Positions 16,669-25,042 are shown, numbered from the stretch's first letter. The stretch: DNA of 30,658 nucleotides from UBA2645 sp044360285 (GCA_044360285.1 JBIKKP010000018.1:1-30658), one strand, 5' to 3'. The notes: a model not told the origin generated them from the letters alone. A program made the numbers and translations.

Positions 16669-17403
16669 ATGCCAAATAACTCTGATTTTACTCTGATCAT
16701 TTCGCTTGCCTCGCTGGGATTTTTTGGCGGATTTTCGCATTGCGTTGGCATGTGCTCGCCATTCGTTCTAACGCAAGTCGCCAGACGCCTAGAAAAAACG
16801 CCGCTCGAAAAATTTTCATCACTGACTCGCTTAAGAAATTTTGCGCTTTTGCCTTATCACTTGGGCCGCATTTCAACTTATGCGTTTATTGGTTTTTGTT
16901 GTTCGTTTTTAAGCCAAAATTTACGCGAAATTTCAGACTTCAAAACCGTTTCCGTGCTTTTTCTGTTAGTCGCTTCCTTATGTTTTTTTGGTATATTTTT
17001 TGAGCGAAAAGTTTTTGATTTTTTACGGAATTTAAAATTGCCATTTAAATCATCAAACCTAGAAGCAGCGCGGCTTTATATCAGAGATTTTTTTTCGAAA
17101 AAAATCTCTTTTTTCTTCCAAAACCCTCAAGGAATTCGTGGTTATTTTCTTGGTGTGATTTTGGGCTTCATTCCTTGCGGATTGCTCTACGGAGCCTTCG
17201 CAATTTCAGCGGCAATTTTAAATCCATTTTTTGCCGCACTTGGAATGATTTTTTTTGGAATCGGCACCTTTCCGGCTTTATTTTTAGCTGGCAGCGGTGC
17301 TGCAATTTTTTTTAAAAATTCGAATTTTAAAATCTTCGTCAAAGCAGTGATTTTGCTCAACGCAATCACCTTGCTGCTGATGGCAATTAGCAAATTAATA
17401 TGA
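16669..17403 (+). CDS. TauE/SafE- or UreH_2-like membrane protein, cbb3-linked
   Basis: Polytopic inner-membrane protein of about six transmembrane segments. The N terminus has GFFGGFSHCVGMCSPFVL, the Cys/His-containing repeat typical of the UreH_2/cytochrome c biogenesis transmembrane family. The second half repeats the theme with GVILGFIPCGLLYGAF. Members are commonly annotated as sulfite exporter TauE/SafE family and are often found beside cbb3 oxidase genes, where a role in copper or haem-protein assembly has been proposed. The HCxxMC and PC motifs could bind metal or do thiol chemistry; this is inference. Its stop overlaps the ccoN start (ATGA), which ties it to the oxidase. No ccoG, ccoH, ccoI or ccoS is seen in the window. 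Confidence 0.85.
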   Translation: MPNNSDFTLIISLASLGFFGGFSHCVGMCSPFVLTQVARRLEKTPLEKFSSLTRLRNFALLPYHLGRISTYAFIGFCCSFLSQNLREISDFKTVSVLFLLVASLCFFGIFFERKVFDFLRNLKLPFKSSNLEAARLYIRDFFSKKISFFFQNPQGIRGYFLGVILGFIPCGLLYGAFAISAAILNPFFAALGMIFFGIGTFPALFLAGSGAAIFFKNSNFKIFVKAVILLNAITLLLMAISKLI

Positions 17404-18812
17404 GCTCGCACAACCAATCTCACGCACCAGTTTCCTATAATTACGACATCTTAAAACTCTTCACCATCGCCGCGACCTTTTGGGGAATCGTTGGTTTTGC
17501 CGTTGGTGTTTTGATTGCTTCACAACTTGCTTTTCCGGCTTTGAATCTGGGCTTGGAATGGACAAGCTTTGGCCGCCTGCGCCCTCTTCACACTTCAGCG
17601 GTAATTTTTGCTTTTGGCGGCAATGCACTTTTTGCTACAAGCTTCTTTGTGGTGCAGCGCACCTCGCAAGTAAGGCTTTGGGGCAGCGATAAATTGCTCA
17701 AATTCATCTTCTGGGGCTATCAAGCATTTATTGTCATGGCCGCTTTTGGCTATATCAACGGCGTGACACAAGCCAAAGAATATGCCGAGCCGGAATGGTA
17801 TGCCGACCTTTGGCTCACCATCATTTGGGTCTGCTATTTCCTTGTTTATATCATGACAATTAAAAACCGCCGCGAGCCGCATATTTACGTTGCCAACTGG
17901 TTCTATCTTGCCTTCATCGTCACCGTTGCCGTTCTTCATATTGTCAACAACCTTGCCATCCCTCTGCGTCTTGATGGCTCGCAAAGCTATCCAATTTTTG
18001 GCGGCGTGCAAAGTGCAATGATTCAATGGTGGTATGGCCACAACGCTGTGGGCTTCTTCCTTACTGCCGGCTTTATTGGTATGATGTATTACTTCGTGCC
18101 AAAACGCGCTAATCGCCCGGTTTATTCTTACCGCTTGTCGATTCTGCATTTCTGGTCGCTGATCTTCATTTATATCTGGGCTGGCCCGCACCACTTGCAC
18201 TACACTTCGCTTCCTGACTGGGTGCAAACTCTTGGTATGACTTTCTCAATCATGCTGTGGATGCCTTCTTGGGGCGGCATGATTAACGGTATCATGACAC
18301 TTTCTGGCGCTTGGGATAAGTTGCGCACCGATCCAGTTTTGCGCTTCCTCATCACCGCCGTTGCGTTTTATGGCATGAGCACTTTCGAAGGACCACTAAT
18401 GGCAATTAAAACCGTCAACGCCCTTTCGCATTACACCGACTGGACAATTGGCCACGTGCATTCTGGCGCTTTAGGCTGGGTTGCATTAATCAGCTTTGGT
18501 GCGCTTTACCATATGGTTCCAATCTTGTGGGGCAAAAAAGAACTTTATTCAATGAAATGGGTTTCAACTCACTTCTGGCTTGCCTCAATTGGCATCGTTT
18601 TATACATCACCGCCATGTGGATTTCTGGCATCGCACAAGGCTTGATGTGGCGCACTTACGACGAAATGGGCTTCCTGCAATACTCTTTTATCGAGACGCT
18701 GAAAGTTCTTCATCCACTCTATGTCACTCGCGCTTTGGGAGGACTTTTCTTCCTTAGTGGCGCTTGCCTGATGGCAGTGAATTTCTACAAAACTATCAAA
18801 TCGAAAGCATAA
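17400..18812 (+). CDS. ccoN: cbb3-type cytochrome c oxidase subunit I
   Basis: Catalytic membrane subunit carrying a low-spin haem b and the haem b3-CuB site where O2 is reduced. Twelve or so membrane spans are apparent. Haem/copper ligands sit in RPLHTSAVIFAFGGNAL (H64), in WWYGHNAVGFFLTAGF, in WAGPHHLHYTSLPDW, and in DWTIGHVHSGALGWVA. The cbb3-type tyrosine crosslink position is consistent with the YIWAGPHH region. The length of 470 residues is typical. It starts inside the stop of the TauE-like gene and is followed by ccoO after nine bases. High-affinity cbb3 oxidases support respiration at low oxygen. Confidence 0.97.
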   Translation: MSSHNQSHAPVSYNYDILKLFTIAATFWGIVGFAVGVLIASQLAFPALNLGLEWTSFGRLRPLHTSAVIFAFGGNALFATSFFVVQRTSQVRLWGSDKLLKFIFWGYQAFIVMAAFGYINGVTQAKEYAEPEWYADLWLTIIWVCYFLVYIMTIKNRREPHIYVANWFYLAFIVTVAVLHIVNNLAIPLRLDGSQSYPIFGGVQSAMIQWWYGHNAVGFFLTAGFIGMMYYFVPKRANRPVYSYRLSILHFWSLIFIYIWAGPHHLHYTSLPDWVQTLGMTFSIMLWMPSWGGMINGIMTLSGAWDKLRTDPVLRFLITAVAFYGMSTFEGPLMAIKTVNALSHYTDWTIGHVHSGALGWVALISFGALYHMVPILWGKKELYSMKWVSTHFWLASIGIVLYITAMWISGIAQGLMWRTYDEMGFLQYSFIETLKVLHPLYVTRALGGLFFLSGACLMAVNFYKTIKSKA

Positions 18813-18821
18813 TTTCCGCCC

Positions 18822-19577
18822 ATGTTCAAACATCATGACAAGATCGAACGCAATTCGATTCTACTTCTGATCCTTACCGTCATCGTCATTTCAGTTGGCG
18901 GACTTGTTGAAATCGCACCACTTTTTCGCATCGAACAAACCATCGAAAAAGTTGAAGGCATGCGTCCTTACACACCACTAGAGCTTGCTGGCGCAAAAAT
19001 CTATAAACGCGAAGGCTGCTATGGCTGCCACTCGCAACAAGTTCGTGTTTTACGCGATGAAGTTGAGCGCTATGGACACTACTCGCTGGCTGCTGAATCG
19101 ATGTATGACTATCCATTTCAATGGGGATCAAAACGCACCGGCCCAGATTTAGCGCGTGTTGGCGGCAAATATTCTGACGAATGGCACGTGCGCCACTTGA
19201 TCAATCCGCGCGACGTTGTGCCTGAATCAATCATGCCTGGCTATAAATTTCTAACGCAGCGCGATGCAGATATTTCCGGCCTTGCCAGCGACATGGAAGT
19301 GTTGCACAAAATTGGCGTACCTTACTGCCAAGGCCATCTGCAAAATGCCGTTTCTGACGCAATCGTACAAGCATCAAATGATCGCGATGCTGACGAGCTG
19401 CAGAAGCGTTACGGCGGAAATGTGAATGTGCGCGATTTTGACGGAAATCCAAATCGAGTTTCAGAAATGGACGCGCTTGTAGCCTATCTGCAAGTGCTTG
19501 GAACTTTTGTTGATTTCAAAAAGTTTGAACCTGCACAAGCAACTTCACCGGCTAATAAATCAGAGGTAAAAAAATGA
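18822..19577 (+). CDS. ccoO: cbb3-type cytochrome c oxidase subunit II
   Basis: Membrane-anchored monohaem cytochrome c that passes electrons toward CcoN. It has a single N-terminal transmembrane helix (about residues 10-30) and a periplasmic haem c domain with CYGCH at 66-70 in REGCYGCHSQQVR. The likely axial methionine is in SIMPGYKFL. The KRTGPDLARVGGKYSDEWH stretch is characteristic of CcoO. The length of 251 residues is normal. The stop overlaps the ccoQ start as ATGA. Confidence 0.97.
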   Translation: MFKHHDKIERNSILLLILTVIVISVGGLVEIAPLFRIEQTIEKVEGMRPYTPLELAGAKIYKREGCYGCHSQQVRVLRDEVERYGHYSLAAESMYDYPFQWGSKRTGPDLARVGGKYSDEWHVRHLINPRDVVPESIMPGYKFLTQRDADISGLASDMEVLHKIGVPYCQGHLQNAVSDAIVQASNDRDADELQKRYGGNVNVRDFDGNPNRVSEMDALVAYLQVLGTFVDFKKFEPAQATSPANKSEVKK

Positions 19578-19723
19578 TCGAAGCCATAATTGCCAACGCC
19601 GCAACCATTGCGACAGTTTTCTTTTTTCTAGTTTTTTGTTACGTGATTTACTCCGTTTTCAAAAAAGGTACGAATAAAAAATTCGACAAATACTCAAAAA
19701 TTCCGCTGAAAGACAATGACTAG
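19574..19723 (+). CDS. ccoQ: cbb3-type oxidase small subunit CcoQ/FixQ
   Basis: This is a 49-residue protein with one membrane helix (ATVFFFLVFCYVIYSVF) followed by a short basic cytoplasmic tail (KKGTNKKFDKYSKIPL) and an acidic end. This is the usual shape of CcoQ, which stabilises the interaction of CcoP with the CcoNO core. It lies exactly where ccoQ is expected, overlapping ccoO by four bases and ccoP by eight. Sequence conservation of CcoQ is low in general, so the call rests on size, topology and position. Confidence 0.9.
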   Translation: MIEAIIANAATIATVFFFLVFCYVIYSVFKKGTNKKFDKYSKIPLKDND

Positions 19724-20585
19724 CTCTCACGACAAAAACGACAAACAGCAAAATAAAAAACCAGGCACCACCGGTCACGAGTGGGACGGGATTTCCGAAT
19801 ATAACATTCCAGCACCGCGCTGGTGGCTGATTGTTTGGATCATCTGCATCATCTGGGCTTTTGGCTATTGGGTTTTTTATCCAACTTGGCCAACACCAGG
19901 CGGCAATTCCAAAGGCAAATTAGGCTGGACACAGCAAAATCAGCTCGCCGACTCACAAAAAGAAATCGACGATAAGCGTGCAATTTTTTTGGAACAAATT
20001 TCCAAACTCGACTTCGCCGAAATCAAAAAAGATCCACAACTTTTTGAATTTGCCCTCAATGGCGGTCGTGTCGCCTTCAAAGAAAATTGCGCTGCCTGCC
20101 ATGGCACCGGCGCTGCTGGCGGTAAAGGCTTTCCAAACTTAAATGACGATGACTGGCTGTGGGGCGGCAAGGTTGAAGATATTCATCAAACTCTGCTTTA
20201 TGGCATCAGAGCTGGTCACGACAAAACACGTAGCAATCAAATGCCTGCTTTTGGTATGGATAAAGTGCTGAGCAAAAATGAGGTTGCGGCAGTTGTGCAA
20301 TATGTGATGTCTCTATCCGACAAATCAGAGAAAAACGCCGAAGGTGAAAAAATTTTTAAAGCAAATTGTGTGGCTTGTCACGGCAATGATGGAAAAGGAA
20401 ATCGCTCAATGGGCGCGCCAAATTTAACTGATGCAATCTGGCTTTATGGCGGCGAAAAAGAAGATATTCTCTTCACCGTAAACTATGCCAGAAACGGCGT
20501 TATGCCTTATTGGAGCAACAGACTTGAACCCGCCACCATCAAACAACTTGCGCTTTATGTTCACTCACTTGGGGGCGGAGAATGA
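19716..20585 (+). CDS. ccoP: cbb3-type cytochrome c oxidase subunit III (dihaem)
   Basis: Dihaem cytochrome c that is the entry point for electrons from soluble or membrane cytochromes c. The N-terminal half has WDGISEYNIPAPRWW and one membrane helix (WLIVWIICIIWAFGYWVFY). Two haem c sites follow: CAACH near residues 125-129 and CVACH near 217-221. Each is followed by a Met region for axial ligation (QMPAFGM and GVMPYW). The length of 289 residues is standard. It overlaps ccoQ by eight bases and the next unknown gene by four. Confidence 0.97.
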   Translation: MTSSHDKNDKQQNKKPGTTGHEWDGISEYNIPAPRWWLIVWIICIIWAFGYWVFYPTWPTPGGNSKGKLGWTQQNQLADSQKEIDDKRAIFLEQISKLDFAEIKKDPQLFEFALNGGRVAFKENCAACHGTGAAGGKGFPNLNDDDWLWGGKVEDIHQTLLYGIRAGHDKTRSNQMPAFGMDKVLSKNEVAAVVQYVMSLSDKSEKNAEGEKIFKANCVACHGNDGKGNRSMGAPNLTDAIWLYGGEKEDILFTVNYARNGVMPYWSNRLEPATIKQLALYVHSLGGGE

Positions 20586-22096
20586 TTCGCAATTTCTATT
20601 TTCCGCAACTCGCAAAAACTGAAATTATCGAAGAATTTGATGGCCGAATTATTATCGGCGAAGGTGAAAATATCTTTGTTTTAGAAGGAATTGCCTTGCC
20701 GCGCGTTGATATGCAAGGCTTCGTGATTGATGGTGAATATGTTTTAGGAGAATTCGATCTTTTTCAAAGCGGCACCGACTTAGTGATTTCAAAGACCGGA
20801 ACCGATCTTTCGAAGGAAAATGCTGCACAAATTATCATCAAAAATTTTCCATTTTATTCTGGCGGATTTGGATTTTTTCTGAATCGTTTTCCAAGTGGCG
20901 AATTGCTTCCAGCTAAGGAATTCGAGGATTTAGAGCTTTTTAGCCAAACGGTTTTTGCATCGCGCGATGTGCGCCAAAGATTTTTTGCGCCAGCAAAAAT
21001 TCCTGCAGCCGATGGCACAATAAATTATGCCATAAAAAGTTTCGACTCGCGCGGCTTAAACCTTGGCACGCAGCTTCTCACCAATTTTTCTTCCGTAAAA
21101 AACGGCGCTGACTCTGATTTTCCAGCCTCGGTAACTGGTTATGTTATTGAAAATGATTTAATCGCCAGCCGCCTAGAAAATGGCCATGTTGCGCTGATTT
21201 ATGAAGTTCGCGAAGAAACTTACGGCGTAAAAAATTCGCTGCTTTTTTGCGCCTCCCTCGCCTTTCTTGCCGTTGTTAACGAAAATGGCATAATCATTTC
21301 CAATCAGCCAATTAGCGAGATTGCCAGCAATGACGAGAAAAACTTTACCACTCTTGATCCAGCGGCAATTGGCAGCACAAAATCTGGAAAAAATTTCGCC
21401 TGCTTTAGCAAAAGCAACGGCAGCGGTTTTATCTGCCAAGAATTTGATTTAAATGGACAGCTTGTTGGTGAAGATTTTGAAACAGATTCAATCGATGAAT
21501 ATAAAAACTCTAACAGCTTCGGAAGCGCTCTAGCTGGTCTTTCGCAAGGATATAAAATCGAAGCCGACATTCCAAATGGCTTCAAAATTTTTACGCCATT
21601 TTACAAAAATTCTGCGAATAAAAATTTGGCAAAAAATTATTATTTGCATGAACCGCAAGTCACTTTGCCAAATGACAAAAAAGCGATGATTTCTTTTTGC
21701 GAGGAAATTGAAACTTTGGCAAAAATTACCCAAAATCCAAATTCCACTTTGGTCATTTCTGGCCTTGATTTAAGCATCTATTCGCAAATCGATCTGCGCG
21801 ATTTTGAACTTTCGCTGGAAGAAGTTTTGGAAAATAGCTTCGCCGCCAGTCCTTCACAATACACTGTCGCCGATCTTTTGGATCACAAATTTAGCGCAGA
21901 AAATTCCAGCGAAGTTGTGCCGCCAGAAAGTAATCTGCTTTTTAACACAGCGCGAGACATTGCGGTGCTTGAATTGCCAGAAAATCAGCAACTAATTTTT
22001 CTCAACTTTTCACTAAAAAATTTCCGTGAATTTGCTGCTGAAATGCTGGTTTTAAGCGAAGATGATTTACAAGAAAAACAACAGCTGGATCAATAA
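20582..22096 (+). CDS. Unrecognised 504-aa beta-rich protein coupled to ccoP
   Basis: I do not recognise a family. It has no signal peptide or membrane helix, so it is predicted to be cytoplasmic. Short beta-strand-like stretches separated by Gly/Asn/Asp turns dominate residues 1-350. Two segments look like diverged repeats: INYAIKSFDSRGLNLGTQ (~150) and FICQEFDLNGQLVGEDF (~285). Both resemble the FD-x-xG-xxxG strand-turn of beta-propeller-like repeats. The last ~150 residues are more acidic and helical and end in a Glu/Gln-rich tail. It starts inside the ccoP stop (ATGA) and its TAA shares a base with the next ATG, so it is translated as part of the cbb3 polycistron. A role in oxidase assembly or in regulation is inference from position; it is not CcoG, CcoH, CcoI or CcoS. 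Confidence 0.8.
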   Translation: MIRNFYFPQLAKTEIIEEFDGRIIIGEGENIFVLEGIALPRVDMQGFVIDGEYVLGEFDLFQSGTDLVISKTGTDLSKENAAQIIIKNFPFYSGGFGFFLNRFPSGELLPAKEFEDLELFSQTVFASRDVRQRFFAPAKIPAADGTINYAIKSFDSRGLNLGTQLLTNFSSVKNGADSDFPASVTGYVIENDLIASRLENGHVALIYEVREETYGVKNSLLFCASLAFLAVVNENGIIISNQPISEIASNDEKNFTTLDPAAIGSTKSGKNFACFSKSNGSGFICQEFDLNGQLVGEDFETDSIDEYKNSNSFGSALAGLSQGYKIEADIPNGFKIFTPFYKNSANKNLAKNYYLHEPQVTLPNDKKAMISFCEEIETLAKITQNPNSTLVISGLDLSIYSQIDLRDFELSLEEVLENSFAASPSQYTVADLLDHKFSAENSSEVVPPESNLLFNTARDIAVLELPENQQLIFLNFSLKNFREFAAEMLVLSEDDLQEKQQLDQ

Positions 22097-23001
22097 TGCT
22101 ACTTGGCTTCGAATCAGTAAAATCAAGCCTTAGCAGCCTTTATCAAAAAAATAAATTGCATCATGCAATTTTACTTTACGGCGCAAAAGGCAGCGGAAAA
22201 GCCAGCTTCGCCAAGGAATTTGTTAACGAAATTTTAGAAAATAAAAATTTTCATCATCCCGACATTTTATTGATCGAAAAAGAAGCGGGGAAAAAGGAAA
22301 TTGGCGTCGAGAAAATCAGAACAATTTCAACTTTTTTGAACCAGACTTCAGCAATTTCTGCGCATAAATTCATCATCATCGACTCGGCTTGCGAGCTTAC
22401 CAGATCAGCTTCCAACGCCATTCTAAAAATTCTCGAAGAACCAAGGCGCAATAATTTTTTGATTTTAATTGCGCACAGCAAATCAAAAATTCTGCCAACC
22501 ATTCTTTCACGCTGCCAAATCGTTAAAACTCCAGCGCTTAGCTTAGAAAATTTTAGCAAAATTTTGCATAAAAAAAATCCAAATTTGCGCTTTGAGGAAA
22601 TCGAATTTTTATCAAAAATTTGCGAAAATTCTCTTGCTGAAATTTTTGAGCAAAGCGTTGATTTAGCTGGTATCTACCAAGATTTTCTAAAATCGATTCA
22701 ACAAAGAAAACTTGAGGAAAGTTTGCTTAAAAAAATTGCCGATAAAAACTTTTCTTACGCAATTTTTGAAAAAATCCTCGCCTTCTTTTTCAATCGCTTG
22801 CTGAAATTTTCTGGTCAAGTTGAGCAAAAATTATTCTTCACGGAAGCCGAAATTTTTTTGGCTTTGCAAGAAAAAAATTCTCACCAAAAAAATTTTCTAA
22901 TAGCTGAAGAAGCCTTGATTATGGCGCGTCAAACCCAACTCCTTCATCTCGATAAAAAACTTTCGAGCCTGAATATCTTTAACAAAATCTGTCATGAGTA
23001 A
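22096..23001 (+). CDS. holB: DNA polymerase III delta' subunit (clamp loader)
   Basis: AAA+ subunit of the clamp-loader complex that opens the beta sliding clamp. The N-terminal part has HHAILLYGAKGSGKASFAKE, a P-loop whose residue after Lys is Ala, as in many alphaproteobacterial delta' proteins. Later come DSACELTRSASNAILKILEE and the arginine-finger region LPTILSRCQIVKT, which are strong family signatures. The zinc-binding cysteine cluster that usually follows the P-loop is missing. At 301 residues it is short. It starts at TAATG with the preceding unknown gene and overlaps anmK by eight bases. Being in a cbb3 polycistron is an unusual context. Confidence 0.9.
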   Translation: MLLGFESVKSSLSSLYQKNKLHHAILLYGAKGSGKASFAKEFVNEILENKNFHHPDILLIEKEAGKKEIGVEKIRTISTFLNQTSAISAHKFIIIDSACELTRSASNAILKILEEPRRNNFLILIAHSKSKILPTILSRCQIVKTPALSLENFSKILHKKNPNLRFEEIEFLSKICENSLAEIFEQSVDLAGIYQDFLKSIQQRKLEESLLKKIADKNFSYAIFEKILAFFFNRLLKFSGQVEQKLFFTEAEIFLALQEKNSHQKNFLIAEEALIMARQTQLLHLDKKLSSLNIFNKICHE

Positions 23002-24112
23002 ACTTTACAAAAGCATTGGTTTGATGAGTGGAACTTCGATGGATGGCGTTGATTTAGCTTTGATTGAAAGCGACGGGAAAAGCGTAATTAGGCGCTTAAA
23101 TTTTTCTTACCACGCCTACAAAAGTGATTTCAAAAATCGGCTTAAAGCCTTGATTTACAAGCACCCAACACTGGCAGAAATTAAGCTTGTTGAGCAAGAA
23201 TTAACTGTTTTGCACGCTGATTTTGTGAATGAATTTTTGGCGCAAAATCAAATTTCTGCGCATGAAATTGATCTAATTTCCTTTCACGGACACACAATTT
23301 TTCACGATCCGAAGCAAAAAATTACTTGGCAGCTTGGCAATGCCAATTTGCTTACGCATTTAACTCAAATAGATGTTGTTGCTGACTTTCGCACACGAGA
23401 TGTCGTAATTGGCGGTCAAGGCGCACCGCTTGTGCCCATCTATCACTTCCATCTTTTCAAATACGAACAACATCCAAAAGCCATACTAAATATCGGCGGA
23501 ATTTCCAACATTACTTACTTTCAAAATGGTAACGAAAATGACATGGAAGCTTTCGACATCTGCTTTGGTAACGCTCCGCTTGACGATTTAATAAAGGAAA
23601 AATTAGGCAAAGATTTCGATGAAAACGGAAATCTGGCCCGCAGCGGCGAAGTCGATTTCATTTTGGCCGACCGCATTTTGGGTAATGATATTTTTCAAAA
23701 AAAACCGCCAAAATCTTTCGACCGCGATGATTTTCGGCAATTGCTAGCACCAATCAACAGCCTTAAGCTTGAAGATGCTCTAGCAACTTTTGCTTATATG
23801 CATGCAAAAGCGCTAAAAATTAACCTGGGATTTTTCAAAGAAAAACCGCGCCAAATCATTGTTTGCGGCGGTGGGAGAAAAAACTTAGCGCTGATGGAGG
23901 AGATGAAAAAATGGCTGCTTGGTATCGAAATCAAAACAGCAGAGGAAGTGGGTTTAAATGGCGATTCCATTGAGTCGGAAGCCTTTGCTTTCTTGGGCAT
24001 TCGCAGCCTGCAAGGCCTGCCGCTGTCTTTCGAGAAAACTACTGGAGCTAAATCTTGCGGCGGCGTGCTTTACAGAGCGTCAAAATCAGCAAGTGACTTT
24101 ACCGGGAAATAA
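22994..24112 (+). CDS. anmK: Anhydro-N-acetylmuramic acid kinase
   Basis: Cleaves and phosphorylates 1,6-anhydro-MurNAc to MurNAc 6-phosphate in cell-wall recycling. Signatures of the sugar-kinase/ASKHA fold are present: GLMSGTSMDGVDLALIE at the N terminus, DLISFHGHTIFHDP, WQLGNANLLTHLT, VVADFRTRDVVIGGQGAPLV, NIGGISNITYF, and the C-terminal IIVCGGGRKNLALM with LNGDSIESEAFAFLG. The length of 372 residues is normal. It is the last gene of the polycistron. Its 3' end overlaps the convergent hydrolase gene by 43 bases. Recycling enzymes of this type match the retained murA pathway. Confidence 0.96.
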   Translation: MSKLYKSIGLMSGTSMDGVDLALIESDGKSVIRRLNFSYHAYKSDFKNRLKALIYKHPTLAEIKLVEQELTVLHADFVNEFLAQNQISAHEIDLISFHGHTIFHDPKQKITWQLGNANLLTHLTQIDVVADFRTRDVVIGGQGAPLVPIYHFHLFKYEQHPKAILNIGGISNITYFQNGNENDMEAFDICFGNAPLDDLIKEKLGKDFDENGNLARSGEVDFILADRILGNDIFQKKPPKSFDRDDFRQLLAPINSLKLEDALATFAYMHAKALKINLGFFKEKPRQIIVCGGGRKNLALMEEMKKWLLGIEIKTAEEVGLNGDSIESEAFAFLGIRSLQGLPLSFEKTTGAKSCGGVLYRASKSASDFTGK

Positions 24113-24837
24113 TTTCTTTCCGGTTTTGCCTCAGCAACATTCTTCTTTTTGCGACGACGTCTGCGATCGCGTTTTACTTTACGAACCTTGGTAGAATCAG
24201 CAACGATGCGGTGTTTAATATGTCGATCGATGACTTCTTCAAACTCTTTCATGTGATCTTTGAAGAAATGATCTGCGCCATGAATTGGCTGATAAATCAC
24301 TTCCGCACCTTCGCGTGCAGCAAGTTTTTCAACAAGTTTTGCTGAATCAGCTTCTTTGGTGATTTCGTCCTTCATGCCTTGAACAACAAGCCCGGCAGAG
24401 GTGCAAGGGACGATAAAATTAAAGTCATATTTGGTGACTGGCGGCGCAACCAAAATGTAATTTTCAAGCTCTGGCCTTCTCATTACAGTTTGCAGAGCAA
24501 TCCACGCACCAAAAGAAAAACCAGCAATCCAGAATTCTGTTGCTTCGATATTTTGGTCATGAAGCCAGTTAACTACTGCTGTTGCATCAAGTAATTCACC
24601 AGCACCATTATCAAATTTTCCTTCCGATTTTCCAACGCCACGAAAATTCATACGCAGCACTGAAAAACCATTATTCACGAAAGCGCGGTAGAGGTTATAT
24701 GTCACCTTGTTATTCATCGTGCCACCATGAAGGGGATGCGGATGAAGAACAAGAGCAACCGGCGCTCTTGGATTGGGATTTTGATGGTAGCGGCCTTCGA
24801 TTCTTCCAGCGGGGCCGTTGATGATTACTTCAGGCAT
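24070..24837 (-). CDS. Alpha/beta-hydrolase with basic C-terminal tail
   Basis: Serine hydrolase of the alpha/beta fold; the substrate is unknown. The oxyanion/N-terminal strand region is VALVLHPHPLHGGTMNNKV, followed by VLRMNFRGVGKSEGKFDNG. The nucleophile elbow is GFSFGAW, a likely acid lies in GMKDEIT, and the catalytic His is in HGADHFF, so the triad looks complete. These features match the small cytosolic family often described as CocE/NonD or dienelactone-hydrolase-like. After the catalytic core comes an unusual tail of Arg/Lys (KRDRRRRRKKK) and ~23 more residues. The tail could bind nucleic acid or membranes (inference). The last 14 codons are antisense to the end of anmK. Confidence 0.88.
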   Translation of the reverse strand: MPEVIINGPAGRIEGRYHQNPNPRAPVALVLHPHPLHGGTMNNKVTYNLYRAFVNNGFSVLRMNFRGVGKSEGKFDNGAGELLDATAVVNWLHDQNIEATEFWIAGFSFGAWIALQTVMRRPELENYILVAPPVTKYDFNFIVPCTSAGLVVQGMKDEITKEADSAKLVEKLAAREGAEVIYQPIHGADHFFKDHMKEFEEVIDRHIKHRIVADSTKVRKVKRDRRRRRKKKNVAEAKPERNYFPVKSLADFDAL

Positions 24838-24844
24838 GAAACTC

Positions 24845-25042
24845 TTATTGAATTTCGTTCCACTGCAGTGGTTTATTGTCAGATGCGGCCACTAGCTGAG
24901 TGGTTCCAGCATATTTTGCTGCCATGTATTTTCCGTGGCCAGAATGAACTCCGTAATAATAAACTGGTTCAACGTCTTTGCCGTTATGCTTCTTTTTTTC
25001 GACGTTTTTTACCCTATTTTTCGGGTTGTTTTTAGTACCCAT
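24845..25042 (-). CDS. Small basic protein of unknown function (65 aa)
   Basis: I do not recognise it. The N-terminal half is basic and Asn/Lys-rich (KNNPKNRVKNVEKKK). The C-terminal half has a distinctive, globular-looking VEPVYYYGVHSGHGKYMAAK and ends LQWNEIQ. It starts upstream of the hydrolase on the same strand, with seven bases between them, so the two are probably one transcript. No strong ribosome-binding site is visible. The following ~150 bases up to pgk are non-coding and must hold both divergent promoters; I see no other feature there. Confidence 0.6.
   Translation of the reverse strand: MGTKNNPKNRVKNVEKKKHNGKDVEPVYYYGVHSGHGKYMAAKYAGTTQLVAASDNKPLQWNEIQ

Noticed and set aside
17595..18227. 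210-codon open frame antisense to ccoN
   Set aside because: It lies wholly inside ccoN on the opposite strand. Its His/Arg/Asn-rich translation mirrors membrane-protein codons and has no domain signature.
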